A stretch of 64,000 nt of DNA from Paenibacillus thiaminolyticus (GTDB taxonomy: Bacteria > Bacillota > Bacilli > Paenibacillales > Paenibacillaceae): the NCBI RefSeq assembly GCF_007066085.1, contig NZ_CP041405.1, positions 5,279,001 to 5,343,000 of the forward strand. The letters run 5' to 3'. The position numbers and the translations under genes were made by a program. Shown piece by piece: positions 55,502 through 64,000 of this stretch. The first letter of the stretch is position 1; each line of letters starts with the position of its first letter. The notes under the pieces were generated by a model, which was not told the DNA's origin, did not search any database, and saw only the letters and a list, made by a program, of their open reading frames with translations.

Positions 55502-56827
55502 ATGGAACAATTCCGATTGCCCAAAATCGACGTGCCGAAGTTCGAGCTTCCCCAAGCGGTGAAGCAGGTGCTGGCGGAGGCCGAGCAGAAGCTGGCGCAT
55601 CGCCCGAAGCTGTTGAAGCAGTTCAAGAACTGCTTCCCGAATACGCTGGAGACGACGACGAAGCTGCTGGAGGACGGCACGACCTTCGTGCTGACCGGGG
55701 ACATTCCGGCCATGTGGCTGCGCGACTCGGTGGAGCAAGTCATTCACTATGTCCCGTTCGCGAAGGATGACGCCGATTTGCAGCGCATCATCGGCGGCTT
55801 GATTAAGCGCCATATGTTCTATATCAATATCGATCCGTATGCGAACGCATTCAATGAAGGCCCGAACGACTGGCACTGGGATGCGAATGACCAGACCGAT
55901 ATGTCCCCATGGATATGGGAGCGCAAATATGAGCTTGATTCGATGTGCTTCACGATTCGTCTCGCTTATATGTATTGGAAAGAAACAGGGCGCACCGATA
56001 TTTTCGATTCGAACTTCAAATCCGCCATGCGCAAAATCGTCGACGTCTGGAAGACGGAGCAGCGCCATTTCGAGCTATCGCCGTACCGCTTCATGCGCGA
56101 GAATTGCCCGGATATCGATACGCTGCGCAACGACGGTCTTGGCATGCCGGTCAACTATACGGGAATGACATGGTCCGGCTTCCGTCCGAGCGACGATGCC
56201 TGCGATTTCCATTACAATATTCCTTCCAACATGTTCGCGGCCGTCTCGCTTCGCCAGATGCAGGAGATTGCGAAGTACGGCTTCCGCGACGAAGCGTTCG
56301 TGAAGGAAATGCACAAGCTCGAAAAAGAAATCGAGCACGGCATCCAGCTGTACGGCACCTACAATCACCCGACCTACGGCAAAATGTACGTGTACGAGAC
56401 AGATGGCTTCGGCAACTTCTGTCTAATGGACGACGCGGGGACGCCGAGTCTGATGTCGATTCCGTATCTTGGCTATACGGACGCAGCAGATCCGATCTAC
56501 CAAAATACGCGCCGCTTCATTCTCAGCAAGGAAAATCCGTACTACTTCGAAGGCAAGGCCGCCTCGGGAATCGGCAGCCCGCATACGCCGGACGGCTATA
56601 TATGGCATATGGCGCTCTCGATGCAGGGCTTGACCGCGATCAGCGATGAGGAGATCGTGTCGCTCATCGGCACACTGGAAGCAACCGATGCCGATACCGG
56701 CTTCATGCATGAAGGCTTCCACGCGGATGATCCGGCCATCTTCACCCGTCCGTGGTTCGCCTGGTCGAACAGTCTGTTCTCCCAGCTCGTATGGAAGGCG
56801 ATGCAGCGGGGATTGCTGGACAATTAA
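55502..56827 (+). CDS. GH125 exo-alpha-1,6-mannosidase
   Basis: This 441-residue cytoplasmic glycoside hydrolase belongs to family 125 (formerly DUF1237). The family removes non-reducing alpha-1,6-linked mannose by inversion and is independent of metal. Typical segments are TGDIPAMWLRDSVEQV, ANAFNEGPNDWHWDANDQTD, FRPSDDACDFHYNIPSNMFA and FTRPWFAWSNSLF. The candidate acid and base residues lie in the D-rich FRPSDDAC and FMHEGF regions. GGTGGAGG is about nine bases before the ATG. The operon context suggests it trims imported, possibly sulfated, mannose oligosaccharides. Confidence 0.92.
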   Translation: MEQFRLPKIDVPKFELPQAVKQVLAEAEQKLAHRPKLLKQFKNCFPNTLETTTKLLEDGTTFVLTGDIPAMWLRDSVEQVIHYVPFAKDDADLQRIIGGLIKRHMFYINIDPYANAFNEGPNDWHWDANDQTDMSPWIWERKYELDSMCFTIRLAYMYWKETGRTDIFDSNFKSAMRKIVDVWKTEQRHFELSPYRFMRENCPDIDTLRNDGLGMPVNYTGMTWSGFRPSDDACDFHYNIPSNMFAAVSLRQMQEIAKYGFRDEAFVKEMHKLEKEIEHGIQLYGTYNHPTYGKMYVYETDGFGNFCLMDDAGTPSLMSIPYLGYTDAADPIYQNTRRFILSKENPYYFEGKAASGIGSPHTPDGYIWHMALSMQGLTAISDEEIVSLIGTLEATDADTGFMHEGFHADDPAIFTRPWFAWSNSLFSQLVWKAMQRGLLDN

Positions 56828-56966
56828 AGGACAAGCCGAAGTTCATTGAGACCAGAACAAGGGGAATGTCTCACAGGCACTGAAAATGATGGAGATGACG
56901 AGTGAACAGAGAATGTGGATGCGGGGAAAACGGCGGCGCACAAACTGGTGGAAGATGGATGAAGCA

Positions 56967-57270
56967 GTGAAATGCTGCGTGGATGCATCAATTTCTGCTC
57001 TTTAAGCCGCTATTTGATGAAATTCCTGCAAAAGTCAGGCTGTTGAGAAAGTCCAAGGGATTTTGTGGCACTTCATTTTTTGTGTGGCGGATCTCGTCTC
57101 TCCGTAGAAAAAATCGATTTAAAACGCGATGGGCGCCAAGTTTTGAGTAGGAAGATGGACAATCTCCACCCCTTCTTAAAAAATAGGGGTTTTCCAACGG
57201 CCTGAAAACTGCACCATTTTCCTAGACACGTCTATCCGGTAAGCGAAATCTGCATAACGGCACGATTTCT
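56967..57270 (+). repeat. Partial units of the 186-bp element family
   Basis: Degenerate CTGCA/TGCAG units lie at about 56967-56994 and 57245-57270. One unit starting at 57020 (GAAATTCCTGCAAAA) is interrupted at 57036 and resumes at 57211 (GCACCATTTT). The interrupting segment is the MITE-like element at 57036-57204. Confidence 0.55.
57036..57204. mobile_element. MITE-like element, 169 bp
   Basis: The left end CAGGCTGTTGAGAAAGTCC (57036-57054) and the right end GGGGTTTTCCAACGGCCTG (57186-57204) are imperfect terminal inverted repeats, 14 of 19 matching. They are flanked by AAAAGT (57030-57035) and AAAACT (57205-57210), a likely 6-bp target duplication with one change. It encodes no transposase. 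Removing it restores a unit of the dispersed repeat. A related left-end sequence lies at 57606-57650. Confidence 0.6.
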
Positions 57271-57287
57271 ACACCTATTCGGTAAGC

Positions 57288-57473
57288 GAAATCCTGCGCA
57301 AATACAGCAATTCGATATGGACGACTTGACCAGAAAGGGAATCCTGCAAAACTACAGGAATTTCACCCGTTTCGCTTCGACTTGAAGCAAAAGGGCCTAA
57401 AATGATGTAGATTTGCAGCAATTCCTCGGGATGTGGACTCGTTGAGCCGAAATTCCTGTAAAATAGCAGCAAT
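57288..57473 (+). repeat. 186-bp dispersed intergenic element, copy C
   Basis: Four units start at 57288, 57337, 57398 and 57448 (spacings 49, 61 and 50). The layout and length are the same as copies A and B. The second unit is the most complete, AATCCTGCAAAACTACAG followed by GAATTT. Confidence 0.78.
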
Positions 57474-57491
57474 TCCCTCCACATGTTCAAG

Positions 57492-57567
57492 CCTCAGGAG
57501 GCAACGATGTCTCAAAGAGGCAATGATGCCTCCTGAAGGCGATAACGCTTCCTGAAGGCGATGATGC
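57492..57567 (+). repeat. Tandem 19-bp repeat, four units
   Basis: Four units of exactly 19 bp start at 57492, 57511, 57530 and 57549, close to CTCCTGAAGGCGATGATGC. The array follows copy C of the 186-bp element, as the 15-bp array follows copy A. Confidence 0.7.
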
Positions 57568-57605
57568 CCAGGATCCGACGCGGTCTCTTGGATCCCGTAA
57601 AATCA

Positions 57606-57738
57606 GGCCATTGAAAAGTCTATGAGAATTTTCGCCACTTTCTTTTATCGATTGGATCGTCAGAAATTGATGCCGTTTTGCAGGATTCCCTGTAACGGAG
57701 TACACGTCATAATGGAAAAGTGCATTTCGGCAGGTTTT
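57606..57738 (+). repeat. MITE end fragment and degraded 186-bp element units
   Basis: CAGGCCATTGAAAAGTC and the following 40 bases resemble the left end of the MITE-like element at 57036. Immediately after, at 57663-57687, a unit of the third kind (AAATTGATGCC then TTTTGCAGGA) occurs. A degraded fourth unit lies 50 bases on. Confidence 0.5.
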
Positions 57739-57763
57739 GGAGAGTTGAGCTTTGAAAAATCAG

Positions 57764-57810
57764 GGGGGCTGTCTCACTGTAGTGAAATACTACTTGTGGG
57801 ACACCCCCCT
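57764..57810 (-). terminator. Long inverted repeat ending the chemoreceptor gene
   Basis: GGGGGCTGTCTCAC pairs with GTGGGACACCCCCC around an inner hairpin (GTAGT/ACTAC type). On the minus strand TGATTTTTC follows. It sits 13 bases beyond the chemoreceptor stop and could also derive from an insertion-sequence end. Confidence 0.7.
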
Positions 57811-57822
57811 TGCTGCGTTCTC

Positions 57823-59877
57823 TTATATTTTATAGCGGCTTATCATCTGGTTCAGCGTTTGCGCCATCTGATTAAGCTGCTCCGCGTTGTTCAGCAGTGT
57901 GCCCATATCGAGCAGCTGCTGATCCGTGAACTTCACCAGCTTCGTGGCATGCTCCGCGTTCTTCTCAGCGATGTGGGCAATCTCATTCACGGAAGCAAAC
58001 ACTTCCTCGGAGCCGGCGGACATTTCTTCCGTCACGGCTGACGTGTCCTGAATCTGGCCTGCGATATCCGTAATGTCCGTTAGGATGCGTTCGAAGGTCG
58101 TGCCCGAATTCTGCACCTTTTTAATGCCATCGGCGACGCTATCCCGCACTTGCTCCATCGATTCCACGGCTCTGCGGGCATCCATTCTCGTCTCCTCGAT
58201 CAGATCGGAGATTTCACGGGCGGATTCGGCCGAGCGCTCCGCCAGCTTCCTGACTTCATGGGCGACGACGGCGAAGCCTTGGCCATGTTCCCCGGCCCGG
58301 GATGCTTCAATCGCCGCATTGAGCGCAAGCAGGTTCGTCTGCGATGCGATCTGGGTGATGACATCGACGATATGGGCCATCTGCTCCGACCGCTCGCCGA
58401 GCGTCTGCACCAATCCCCCGGAATGCTTCACCGATTCATCGATCGTATTCATCTGCTGTACCGCTTCCTGGAGCAGCATATTGCCCTGCTTCGCTTGGTC
58501 GGTCGTATCGATGGACGTCTCGGAAATGTTGGTTGTGCTTTCCGCGATGCGCTGAATGCCGATGGCCATCTCTTCCATCGCCTTGGCTCCTTCCTCCGTG
58601 CCCCGCATCTGCGTCTCGGCCCCGCTCGCGACGATCTTGACGATCGAGTCTACTTCTTGAATCTGAGCCGTGCTCGCGGCCGTGTGGTCGGACAACTGCT
58701 TCGAAGAGTCACCCAATGTATTCGCGGCGCTGCGTATCTCCCCGACGAGTTGGCGGATGGAGGCTTGCATCACTTGCAGCGACTGCCCCAGCACGCCGAT
58801 TTCGTCCTTTTTCCGCTGAATATGGGCAGGGACCTCGCCCGTGAAATCCCCTGCGCTGATCTCCTTCAGATTGGCGACGACGGTCTGAATCGGCTTCGTA
58901 ATGCTCAATGCCATCCCAAGCGCCAGCAGCACAGAGAAGATGGCGCATATCGAGCTGGTGATCAGATTGATCCTTGCGATCTTGTCGGCTTCCTTCGTCA
59001 GCTCGCTTTTTTCAACGATAGATAAATATTTCCACCCGGTCGTCTTCGACGAATACAAGTTGGTCATGTAGTGCGTGCCATCGACTTGAATCTCGAAGTG
59101 ATCCGCATCTTTTTCTTTGATACCGGCAAATTCGGGCACGCCGATGTCCGCGATATTTTTGGAAATCAGCTCCGGATTGCGGGGATGAGCGAGAATCGTT
59201 CCGTCTTTGGAGAGGAGAACGACATAGCCGGTCTCCCGGATTTTGATGCTCTGAAGCTGTTCGGTCAGCTTGTCGAGGCTCGTATCCAGTCCGACTACGC
59301 CCAGCGGCTTGCCGTTGTCGTCATGGACGACTGCCACGCTGCTCATATTCAACTTGCCGGTAACCGAATCGACATACGGATCGGTAATCGTGACCAAGTC
59401 CGGATTCGCCATCGCATTCGCATACCAAGGGCGGGTGCGCGGGTCATACTTGGCCGCCATTTCTTTCTCCGGCCACTGCACGTAACCGCCATGATTAGCC
59501 GCCAAAAAAACGGCAGAGGTGTTCGGATGCGTGTTGGCAAAGCGCTCAAACTCCTTATAGATTTGACTCTCAATGCCGCCGTTTTGCGCAAATGCCGATT
59601 TTATGTTCTTCGTTTGCTTCATATACGTGGTGATGCTGTCATCCGCTTGATTGATGATCGGGCTGTCCGCCAGAAACTTTACATTTTCTTTCACCGTGTC
59701 GAAAAAAAGCGCCATTCGGCCGTCTACCTGCGAGATTTCGTTGGTTGTCGATGTTACGAATGAAGCGGTGATTTCCTTGATCATACTGTTATTCACAATA
59801 ATACCAATAATTGAAATCGGAATCAGAATCGTAACTAAAAAGGCAAGAATCAGTTTCATTTTAATACTTTTTAACAT
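57823..59877 (-). CDS. Methyl-accepting chemotaxis protein
   Basis: This is a 684-residue chemoreceptor. The first helix spans about 7-29. An extracytoplasmic double-Cache type sensing domain (about 35-275) contains the YDPRTRPWY and YVDSVTGKL segments. The second helix is at about 283-303, HAMP to about 358, and a long cytoplasmic coiled coil has the conserved hairpin tip [20 protein letters not shown]. Cache domains of this kind usually bind small amino or organic acids; the ligand is unknown. GAGGAGGG precedes the ATG. It is divergent from a CheX-like gene, which supports a role in motility. Confidence 0.94.
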   Translation of the reverse strand: MLKSIKMKLILAFLVTILIPISIIGIIVNNSMIKEITASFVTSTTNEISQVDGRMALFFDTVKENVKFLADSPIINQADDSITTYMKQTKNIKSAFAQNGGIESQIYKEFERFANTHPNTSAVFLAANHGGYVQWPEKEMAAKYDPRTRPWYANAMANPDLVTITDPYVDSVTGKLNMSSVAVVHDDNGKPLGVVGLDTSLDKLTEQLQSIKIRETGYVVLLSKDGTILAHPRNPELISKNIADIGVPEFAGIKEKDADHFEIQVDGTHYMTNLYSSKTTGWKYLSIVEKSELTKEADKIARINLITSSICAIFSVLLALGMALSITKPIQTVVANLKEISAGDFTGEVPAHIQRKKDEIGVLGQSLQVMQASIRQLVGEIRSAANTLGDSSKQLSDHTAASTAQIQEVDSIVKIVASGAETQMRGTEEGAKAMEEMAIGIQRIAESTTNISETSIDTTDQAKQGNMLLQEAVQQMNTIDESVKHSGGLVQTLGERSEQMAHIVDVITQIASQTNLLALNAAIEASRAGEHGQGFAVVAHEVRKLAERSAESAREISDLIEETRMDARRAVESMEQVRDSVADGIKKVQNSGTTFERILTDITDIAGQIQDTSAVTEEMSAGSEEVFASVNEIAHIAEKNAEHATKLVKFTDQQLLDMGTLLNNAEQLNQMAQTLNQMISRYKI

Positions 59878-60347
59878 AGCTGGCCCTCCTCTAAGCTGTT
59901 TGCGCAGACAGATTCGACATTAATTAAGGAAATTCGACACCATCTCTATTCTATTTATCGCCCAAAAAAAGGTCTTTCTTAATACCTATTATAAATAGAA
60001 GGGAGTTTTCTTCTGAATAATTTTGCATTTCCTATTTTGCTCTTGAAGATTAGGTCTTTGGTCATAGAAGATTGCTTGATTGAAACGGCGCCAATCTCTT
60101 CAGAACAGCGTCATCCACGATTGCATAAGCAAAATCCATCGGTTTATCATAAAAATAAAGCTGAGGGAATCATTCTTTATGCTCGGAACTATATAAATAT
60201 ACAAAATTAATGAAATTGAGATAAATGTTTTAGTGATCGATGCGAGTGTTTTTAGTATAATAGTCATATAAAAATGGGTAGGTAGGACGTTCGAATGAGG
60301 TTCGGACATCACTCCCTTATTGTCGGAAAGGGGCGAAAGATACAAAG
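59878..60347. other. Divergent region between chemoreceptor and cheX-like genes
   Basis: No gene is seen in these 470 AT-rich bases. On the minus strand TTAA (59979-59982) and GGCGATAA (59955-59962), 16 bases apart, resemble a sigma-D motility promoter for the chemoreceptor. TATAAT near 60257 on the plus strand may serve the cheX-like gene, without a clear -35. Confidence 0.4.
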
Positions 60348-60824
60348 ATGAAAGCCGAGTGGATTCATCCTTTTTTGCAATCGGCGTGCACAGTCATTGA
60401 GCAAGTCGTGCAAGTCCGTCCGGAACGGGGAGAGCTTGAGATGCTATCTTGGAGCGGGTCTCATGATTTTCGTATCCAGATAGGGATGACAGGGCAATTA
60501 TCGGGCCATGTGGCGTTCGGATTAAATGAAGATGTTGCCATTAAGATGGCTTCGGCGATGATGGGAGGCTTCCCGCTGGAAGTGCTTGATGCCATTGGAG
60601 AAAGCGCGATTTCGGAGCTGGGGAATATGATTAGCGGGAATGCGACGACGTTGATGTACAATCAAGGGCTGCACGTTGATATCACGCCGCCTCAATTGCT
60701 GCTCCCCTCCAACTCGGGACCGATTCAACAGGCGATGGCGGTGCCGCTCATTATTGGAGACATCGGACGGTTTGATGTGCTCATGCATATCGGATATAGT
60801 GATAAGGTCAGTATTGTATCCTGA
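60348..60824 (+). CDS. CheX-like chemotaxis phosphatase
   Basis: This is a 158-residue CheC/CheX-family protein. The motif ESAISELGNMISGNA (about 85-99) carries the E-x2-N pair with which these proteins dephosphorylate CheY-P. Length and a single motif favour CheX over CheC, which has two. It is divergent from a chemoreceptor gene. AAAGGGGCG lies before the ATG. Some relatives regulate other receiver proteins, so the partner is inferred. Confidence 0.82.
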   Translation: MKAEWIHPFLQSACTVIEQVVQVRPERGELEMLSWSGSHDFRIQIGMTGQLSGHVAFGLNEDVAIKMASAMMGGFPLEVLDAIGESAISELGNMISGNATTLMYNQGLHVDITPPQLLLPSNSGPIQQAMAVPLIIGDIGRFDVLMHIGYSDKVSIVS

Positions 60825-60906
60825 CGCATGATGCAAGGTCTGCGGCGAGCTGCAGCGCCAGGAATGGCGGACTGCAGGCGAGGCAGGCCCAAAGGAGCAG
60901 CAGGTA

Positions 60907-61683
60907 ATGGATTGGACAGGGAAAATTGTGCTCATCACTGGAGCGTCGAGCGGCATTGGGGCTCTGACCGCCCAAGCCGTCGCGGCAAAAGGAGCCGTTC
61001 CGGTGTTGACGGGACGTTCGCGGAACAAGCTGGAGGCCGCCGTTCTGGGCATAACAGCGGAGCATGCCGTCTATACGATGGACGTGACGAGCGACGATGA
61101 CGTGGAACGTGTCATAACTGATGTCCTGAAGCGGTTCGGCCGTATCGACATCCTGCTCAACAATGCGGGATACGGGGAGTTCGAGCGCGTTACGGACATG
61201 AGCGTGGCCCGATTCGCCGGCATGATGGACGTTAATTATATGGGGGTTGTGCGCTGCACGAAGGCGGTGCTTCCGCATATGCTGGCGCGCCGCGACGGTC
61301 ATATCGTGAATATTGCCTCTATGGCAGGCAAGATCGGCTCACCCAAGTCTGCCGGCTACAGCGCGACGAAGCATGCCGTGCTCGGGTTCACGAATGCGCT
61401 TCGGATGGAGCTGGCGGGAACTGGCGTGGCCGTATCGGCCGTCAATCCGGGACCTGTCGATACGCCCTTCTTCGAACTGGCTGATCCTTCCGGCCAGTAT
61501 GTGAACAATGTCCGCTGGTTCATGATGCCGCCGGAGAAGGTGGTGCGCCACCTGCTTCGCATCATGGAGACGCGCAGACAGGAAGTGGACCTGCCGTGGC
61601 TGGGAGCCTTGGGCATACGCTTCTATTCTCTCTTTCCCCGCATATCCAATCGTATCGCAGCCAGATTGCTGAACAAAAAATAA
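60907..61683 (+). CDS. Short-chain dehydrogenase/reductase
   Basis: This is a 258-residue classical SDR. The cofactor motif TGASSGIG is at 11-18, LLNNAGYG follows near 78, and the catalytic pair Y151 and K155 lies in YSATK; the upstream serine of ASMAGKIGS is present. The loop after strand two lacks a clear acidic residue (LTGRSRNKLEA), so NADPH is more likely than NADH. AAAGGAG lies nine bases before the ATG. The substrate is not predictable. Confidence 0.9.
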   Translation: MDWTGKIVLITGASSGIGALTAQAVAAKGAVPVLTGRSRNKLEAAVLGITAEHAVYTMDVTSDDDVERVITDVLKRFGRIDILLNNAGYGEFERVTDMSVARFAGMMDVNYMGVVRCTKAVLPHMLARRDGHIVNIASMAGKIGSPKSAGYSATKHAVLGFTNALRMELAGTGVAVSAVNPGPVDTPFFELADPSGQYVNNVRWFMMPPEKVVRHLLRIMETRRQEVDLPWLGALGIRFYSLFPRISNRIAARLLNKK

Positions 61684-61813
61684 GCGCCGCTATGGGCGCT
61701 TAACGAATGTTATCGGCTCGGGAGGGAAGAACTGCAGCCGGTCCGCTCATCCTATGCCGCCACGGAATGCGGGCTAGCGGGAGCGGACTTGTCGCAGCAG
61801 CCGGCACAGAGCG

Positions 61814-62068
61814 TCAGGAACTGGAGCCGCCCTGCCGATGCGCCTCGTTCATTTGCTTAATCTCCTCGAACAGCGCCCGTATTTCCGCCTTTCCTTCCGG
61901 ATGGGCATCGTTCCAATGCCGAGTCAGGTTCGGCATCGTCTTATGCATTTGATTATACAGAGCCCACCGCTTCACCTTGTCGACGGTGGCCGGATCGGAA
62001 TGCCCCGTCAGCAGCTCGGCATATTTTTCAACTAACCGTTCGAATGCGGGTTGCGCAGCTTCACTCAT
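61814..62068 (-). CDS. Small conserved protein, DUF2573-like
   Basis: This is an 84-residue helical, charged cytosolic protein. Its pattern FERLVEKYAELLTG, KRWALYNQMHKTMP, HWN and IKQMNEAHR resembles, from memory, Bacillus YusU (DUF2573). AAAGGAGG lies seven bases before the ATG, a near-perfect site that supports real translation despite the size. The function is unknown. Confidence 0.7.
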   Translation of the reverse strand: MSEAAQPAFERLVEKYAELLTGHSDPATVDKVKRWALYNQMHKTMPNLTRHWNDAHPEGKAEIRALFEEIKQMNEAHRQGGSSS

Positions 62069-62413
62069 ATTAGGTCCTCCTTTTTCCTGTTACGATGATG
62101 ATCGATGCCTCACCATTACGGTCCGCGATTTGCGGCCCCTTCGATTGCTTTCATACTTCCGCTTTATATTCCAGCATGTCACGAACAAGAGTAGATGATG
62201 CATTATGATGGCTCGGGCCGGCTTCAGGAGCTGCCCTATGATTGCGCATAATCTGCATTTATGGTTAATTGTACCACATTTCGCGGTCAAGACGGGCCGA
62301 TCAAGGACGAAAAGTTTGGTGGCGGCGCTTCTTTTCGCTATAATAGAGCCATGGATACCGAAGTTGAGTTAGATATACATACATGAACGGATGTCATGTC
62401 ATAGAGAGGAACG

Positions 62414-63700
62414 ATGCAGTTGAGCACCACGTTTGCTTCCTTGTCGATTACCGAGGAATTGTTAGCCAAGCTTCAAGCGAAAGACATTACCGCTCCGTCT
62501 CCCGTACAGGCGGAAGCGATTCCGGCAGCGCTGGAGGGCCGCGATATTCTGGCCCAGTCGCAGACCGGAACGGGCAAGACACTGGCTTACCTCTTGCCGG
62601 TATTGATGAAAATAGACGCCTCGCATCGAGGCACGCAGGCGGTTGTCATTGCCCCGACGCAGGAGCTGGCGATGCAGATCGTGCGCGAGGCGGAGTACTA
62701 CGGCGAGGGAAGCGGCATTCATGTCGCCGCGCTCATTGGCGGAGCTGCGCTGAACCGCCAGGTGGAGCGGCTGCGCGACAAGCCGCAGCTTGTCGTCGGC
62801 ACGCCCGGCCGGATCCGGGAACTGATTGAGATGCGCAAGCTGAAGATGCATGAGGTCCGCATGATCGTCGTGGATGAGGTCGACCATTTGCTGCAGAAGG
62901 GCGGAGCCCGCGATACGGACATGGCGATACGCAGCGCGCTGCGCGATCGGCAGCTTCTCTTCTTCTCGGCGACTCTCCCTCAGGAGGTTCGGGAACTGGC
63001 CGCTCGCTTCATGCAGGCGCCGGCGGAGATCGGAATCGAGCCGGACAAGCGGATGGCGGACACGATTCAGCATCTGTATGTGGCCGTTGAACGCGACAAG
63101 ATCGACATGGTCCGCCGTCTTATCCGGCTGTGGAACCCGAAGCGGGCGATCGCGTTCGTGAATGACACGAACCGCATCGGAGAATGGGAGGCGAAGCTGG
63201 CCTATGCCGGCCTGTCGGTTGCTTCCCTGTACGGGGATGCGCCGAAGCAGGAGCGGGCAGCCGTGCTGCGGCGCTTCCGCGATGGCCAGGTCCAGGTGCT
63301 CCTGGCGACCGATGTCGCGGCCAGAGGATTGGATATCCCGGATCTGCCGCTCGTCATCAGCATTGAGCCGGCGCTAGATGCGGAGCACTATATTCACCGC
63401 GCCGGCCGCACCGGCCGGATGGGCCGCCAAGGAACGTCCGTCAATCTGATTACGCCGCAAGAGCGGTTCATTATGCGCAAGTTCGAACGCGAGCTTGGAA
63501 TTACGATCGCCGAGCGCGTCTTCTACGAAGGGCGCCTGCACGACCCGAACGCGAACCGGGGCGGGGGCAAGCCGAACCGCAAGCCGCGCGGCGCGCGCGA
63601 TGCCGCCGGAGCTGCCAGGAAGGCGCAGCCCAAGTCGGAGCGTCACCAGGAACGGAAGGACAAAGGCGCCCCGAAGTGGCTCAAGGATAAACGCACGTAA
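62414..63700 (+). CDS. DEAD-box family RNA helicase with DEVD motif
   Basis: This 428-residue ATP-dependent RNA helicase has a Q motif near residue 30 (SPVQAEAIPAAL), Walker A in QTGTGKT, motif Ib TPGR, motif II V-V-D-E-V-D in place of DEAD, SAT for motif III, ATDVAARGLDIP for motif V and HRAGRTGR for motif VI. All catalytic positions are kept; Ala to Val in motif II is tolerated in some relatives. The C-terminal 55 residues are basic, rich in Arg, Lys and Gly, and likely bind RNA. AGAGAGGA precedes the ATG. A terminator follows. Confidence 0.92.
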   Translation: MQLSTTFASLSITEELLAKLQAKDITAPSPVQAEAIPAALEGRDILAQSQTGTGKTLAYLLPVLMKIDASHRGTQAVVIAPTQELAMQIVREAEYYGEGSGIHVAALIGGAALNRQVERLRDKPQLVVGTPGRIRELIEMRKLKMHEVRMIVVDEVDHLLQKGGARDTDMAIRSALRDRQLLFFSATLPQEVRELAARFMQAPAEIGIEPDKRMADTIQHLYVAVERDKIDMVRRLIRLWNPKRAIAFVNDTNRIGEWEAKLAYAGLSVASLYGDAPKQERAAVLRRFRDGQVQVLLATDVAARGLDIPDLPLVISIEPALDAEHYIHRAGRTGRMGRQGTSVNLITPQERFIMRKFERELGITIAERVFYEGRLHDPNANRGGGKPNRKPRGARDAAGAARKAQPKSERHQERKDKGAPKWLKDKRT

Positions 63701-63717
63701 TTAGGAGGAAAAGGTCG

Positions 63718-63753
63718 AGCACCGCTGAATGGGCATCATTCGGCGGTGCTTTT
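63718..63753 (+). terminator. Intrinsic terminator after the helicase gene
   Basis: AGCACCGCTGAATG / CATTCGGCGGTGCT (63718-63731, 63737-63750) is a 14-bp stem with one T-G pair, followed by TTT. Confidence 0.85.
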
Positions 63754-63822
63754 GCATTTGGAAAGGAATTGGCATCGAGTCTAGTAAAAACATAACAAAA
63801 ACATAAAGTTTCCTGTATATGG

Positions 63823-63851
63823 TTGAACCGGGCTATGTCAACCGATATACT
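63823..63851 (+). promoter_or_regulatory. Sigma-A promoter for the lipoprotein gene
   Basis: TTGAAC (63823-63828), a 17-bp spacer and TATACT (63846-63851), 34 bases before the next start. Confidence 0.7.
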
Positions 63852-63884
63852 GAATTTGGAATGGGAAAAGGAGGAGAACGGACT

Positions 63885-64000
63885 GTGGTAAGGAAATGGA
63901 AGATTGCTCTGCTTCTGACCCTCGTCGTTGCGATGCTAAGCGGCTGCTTCGGCGAGAAGCCGGTGCTTGAGGAGCTCGGGAAGGACGGCAAGGGGAAGAT
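63885..64000 (+). CDS. Lipoprotein, 3' end outside the window
   Basis: The first 38 codons are visible from GTG 63885, with AAGGAGG ten bases upstream. A positively charged start (MVRKWK), a hydrophobic stretch and the lipobox LSGC place the lipidated cysteine near residue 23. The mature part begins FGEKPVLEELGKDGKGK. This resembles the start of Paenibacillus extracellular solute-binding proteins, but too little is present to be sure. Confidence 0.65.
   Translation, partial: MVRKWKIALLLTLVVAMLSGCFGEKPVLEELGKDGKGK

Noticed and set aside
56988..57197. 69-codon minus-strand frame
   Set aside because: It lies inside the MITE-like element and repeat units, with no ribosome site.
57764..57810. 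End of an insertion sequence of the IS1182 type
   Set aside because: The inverted repeat resembles such ends, but there is no transposase or partner end, and its position fits a gene terminator better.

Overview
The window looks like a chromosomal segment of a Gram-positive, endospore-forming-type Bacillota, most likely a Paenibacillus or close relative. This rests on strong AGGAGG-type ribosome binding sites, frequent GTG and TTG starts, a Bacillus-style dnaB-dnaI helicase-loader pair, coproheme decarboxylase HemQ, a b558-type sdhCAB operon, a c-di-AMP riboswitch before a Ktr potassium channel, YesM/YesN-type regulators and a large secreted chitinase. I see no rRNA, tRNA, CRISPR array, complete insertion sequence or prophage.

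Layout. 1-3360: an MFS carrier cut by the window edge, a CcpC-like LysR regulator and a divergent PrpF-family isomerase, probably a tricarboxylate-type locus. 3494-4788: hemQ and a yuiB-like gene. 4789-5910: a long non-coding stretch with a 186-bp dispersed element and an array of degenerate 15-bp units. 5911-9081: a secreted chitinase with two complete CBM-FnIII-GH18 modules. 9121-11311: an ABC-F gene behind a long leader with a promoter, a three-codon uORF, a 14-nt antiterminator match and a terminator that contains the gene's Shine-Dalgarno. 11475-19315: dnaB, dnaI, a MarR-MFS pair with matching operators, a small membrane protein, trxA and uvrC. 19827-23195: a three-gene Tm-1-like operon whose first gene fuses the enzyme barrel to an AraC-type DNA-binding domain. 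23301-28343: a CPBP protease, riboswitch-controlled ktrB-ktrA and a zinc-ribbon membrane protein. 28438-32908: a LysR regulator divergent from sdhCAB. 33111-41365: another 186-bp element, a small unknown gene, a 55-bp tandem repeat, an aldehyde dehydrogenase, a phosphoesterase, a MerR gene joined to a TrmO-like remnant, a PHP phosphatase with a LysR gene, and a DUF4127 protein. 41637-46861: an MFS protein, a Ca2+ P-type ATPase and a phospholipase C-like protein. 47100-56827: a two-component system, a sugar ABC importer, a sulfatase and a GH125 alpha-mannosidase, which together suggest use of a sulfated or host-type mannoglycan. 56828-57822: the densest repeat region, with a probable MITE. 57823-60824: a chemoreceptor and a CheX-like protein. 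60907-64000: an SDR, a DUF2573-like protein, a DEVD-box helicase and the start of a lipoprotein.

The most unusual observations are the ABC-F attenuator, the enzyme-barrel/AraC fusion in the Tm-1-like operon, three 186-bp intergenic elements with the same internal spacing, and the 15-bp repeat array that reads as pentapeptides. All functional calls come from reading motifs and context; no database search was run.
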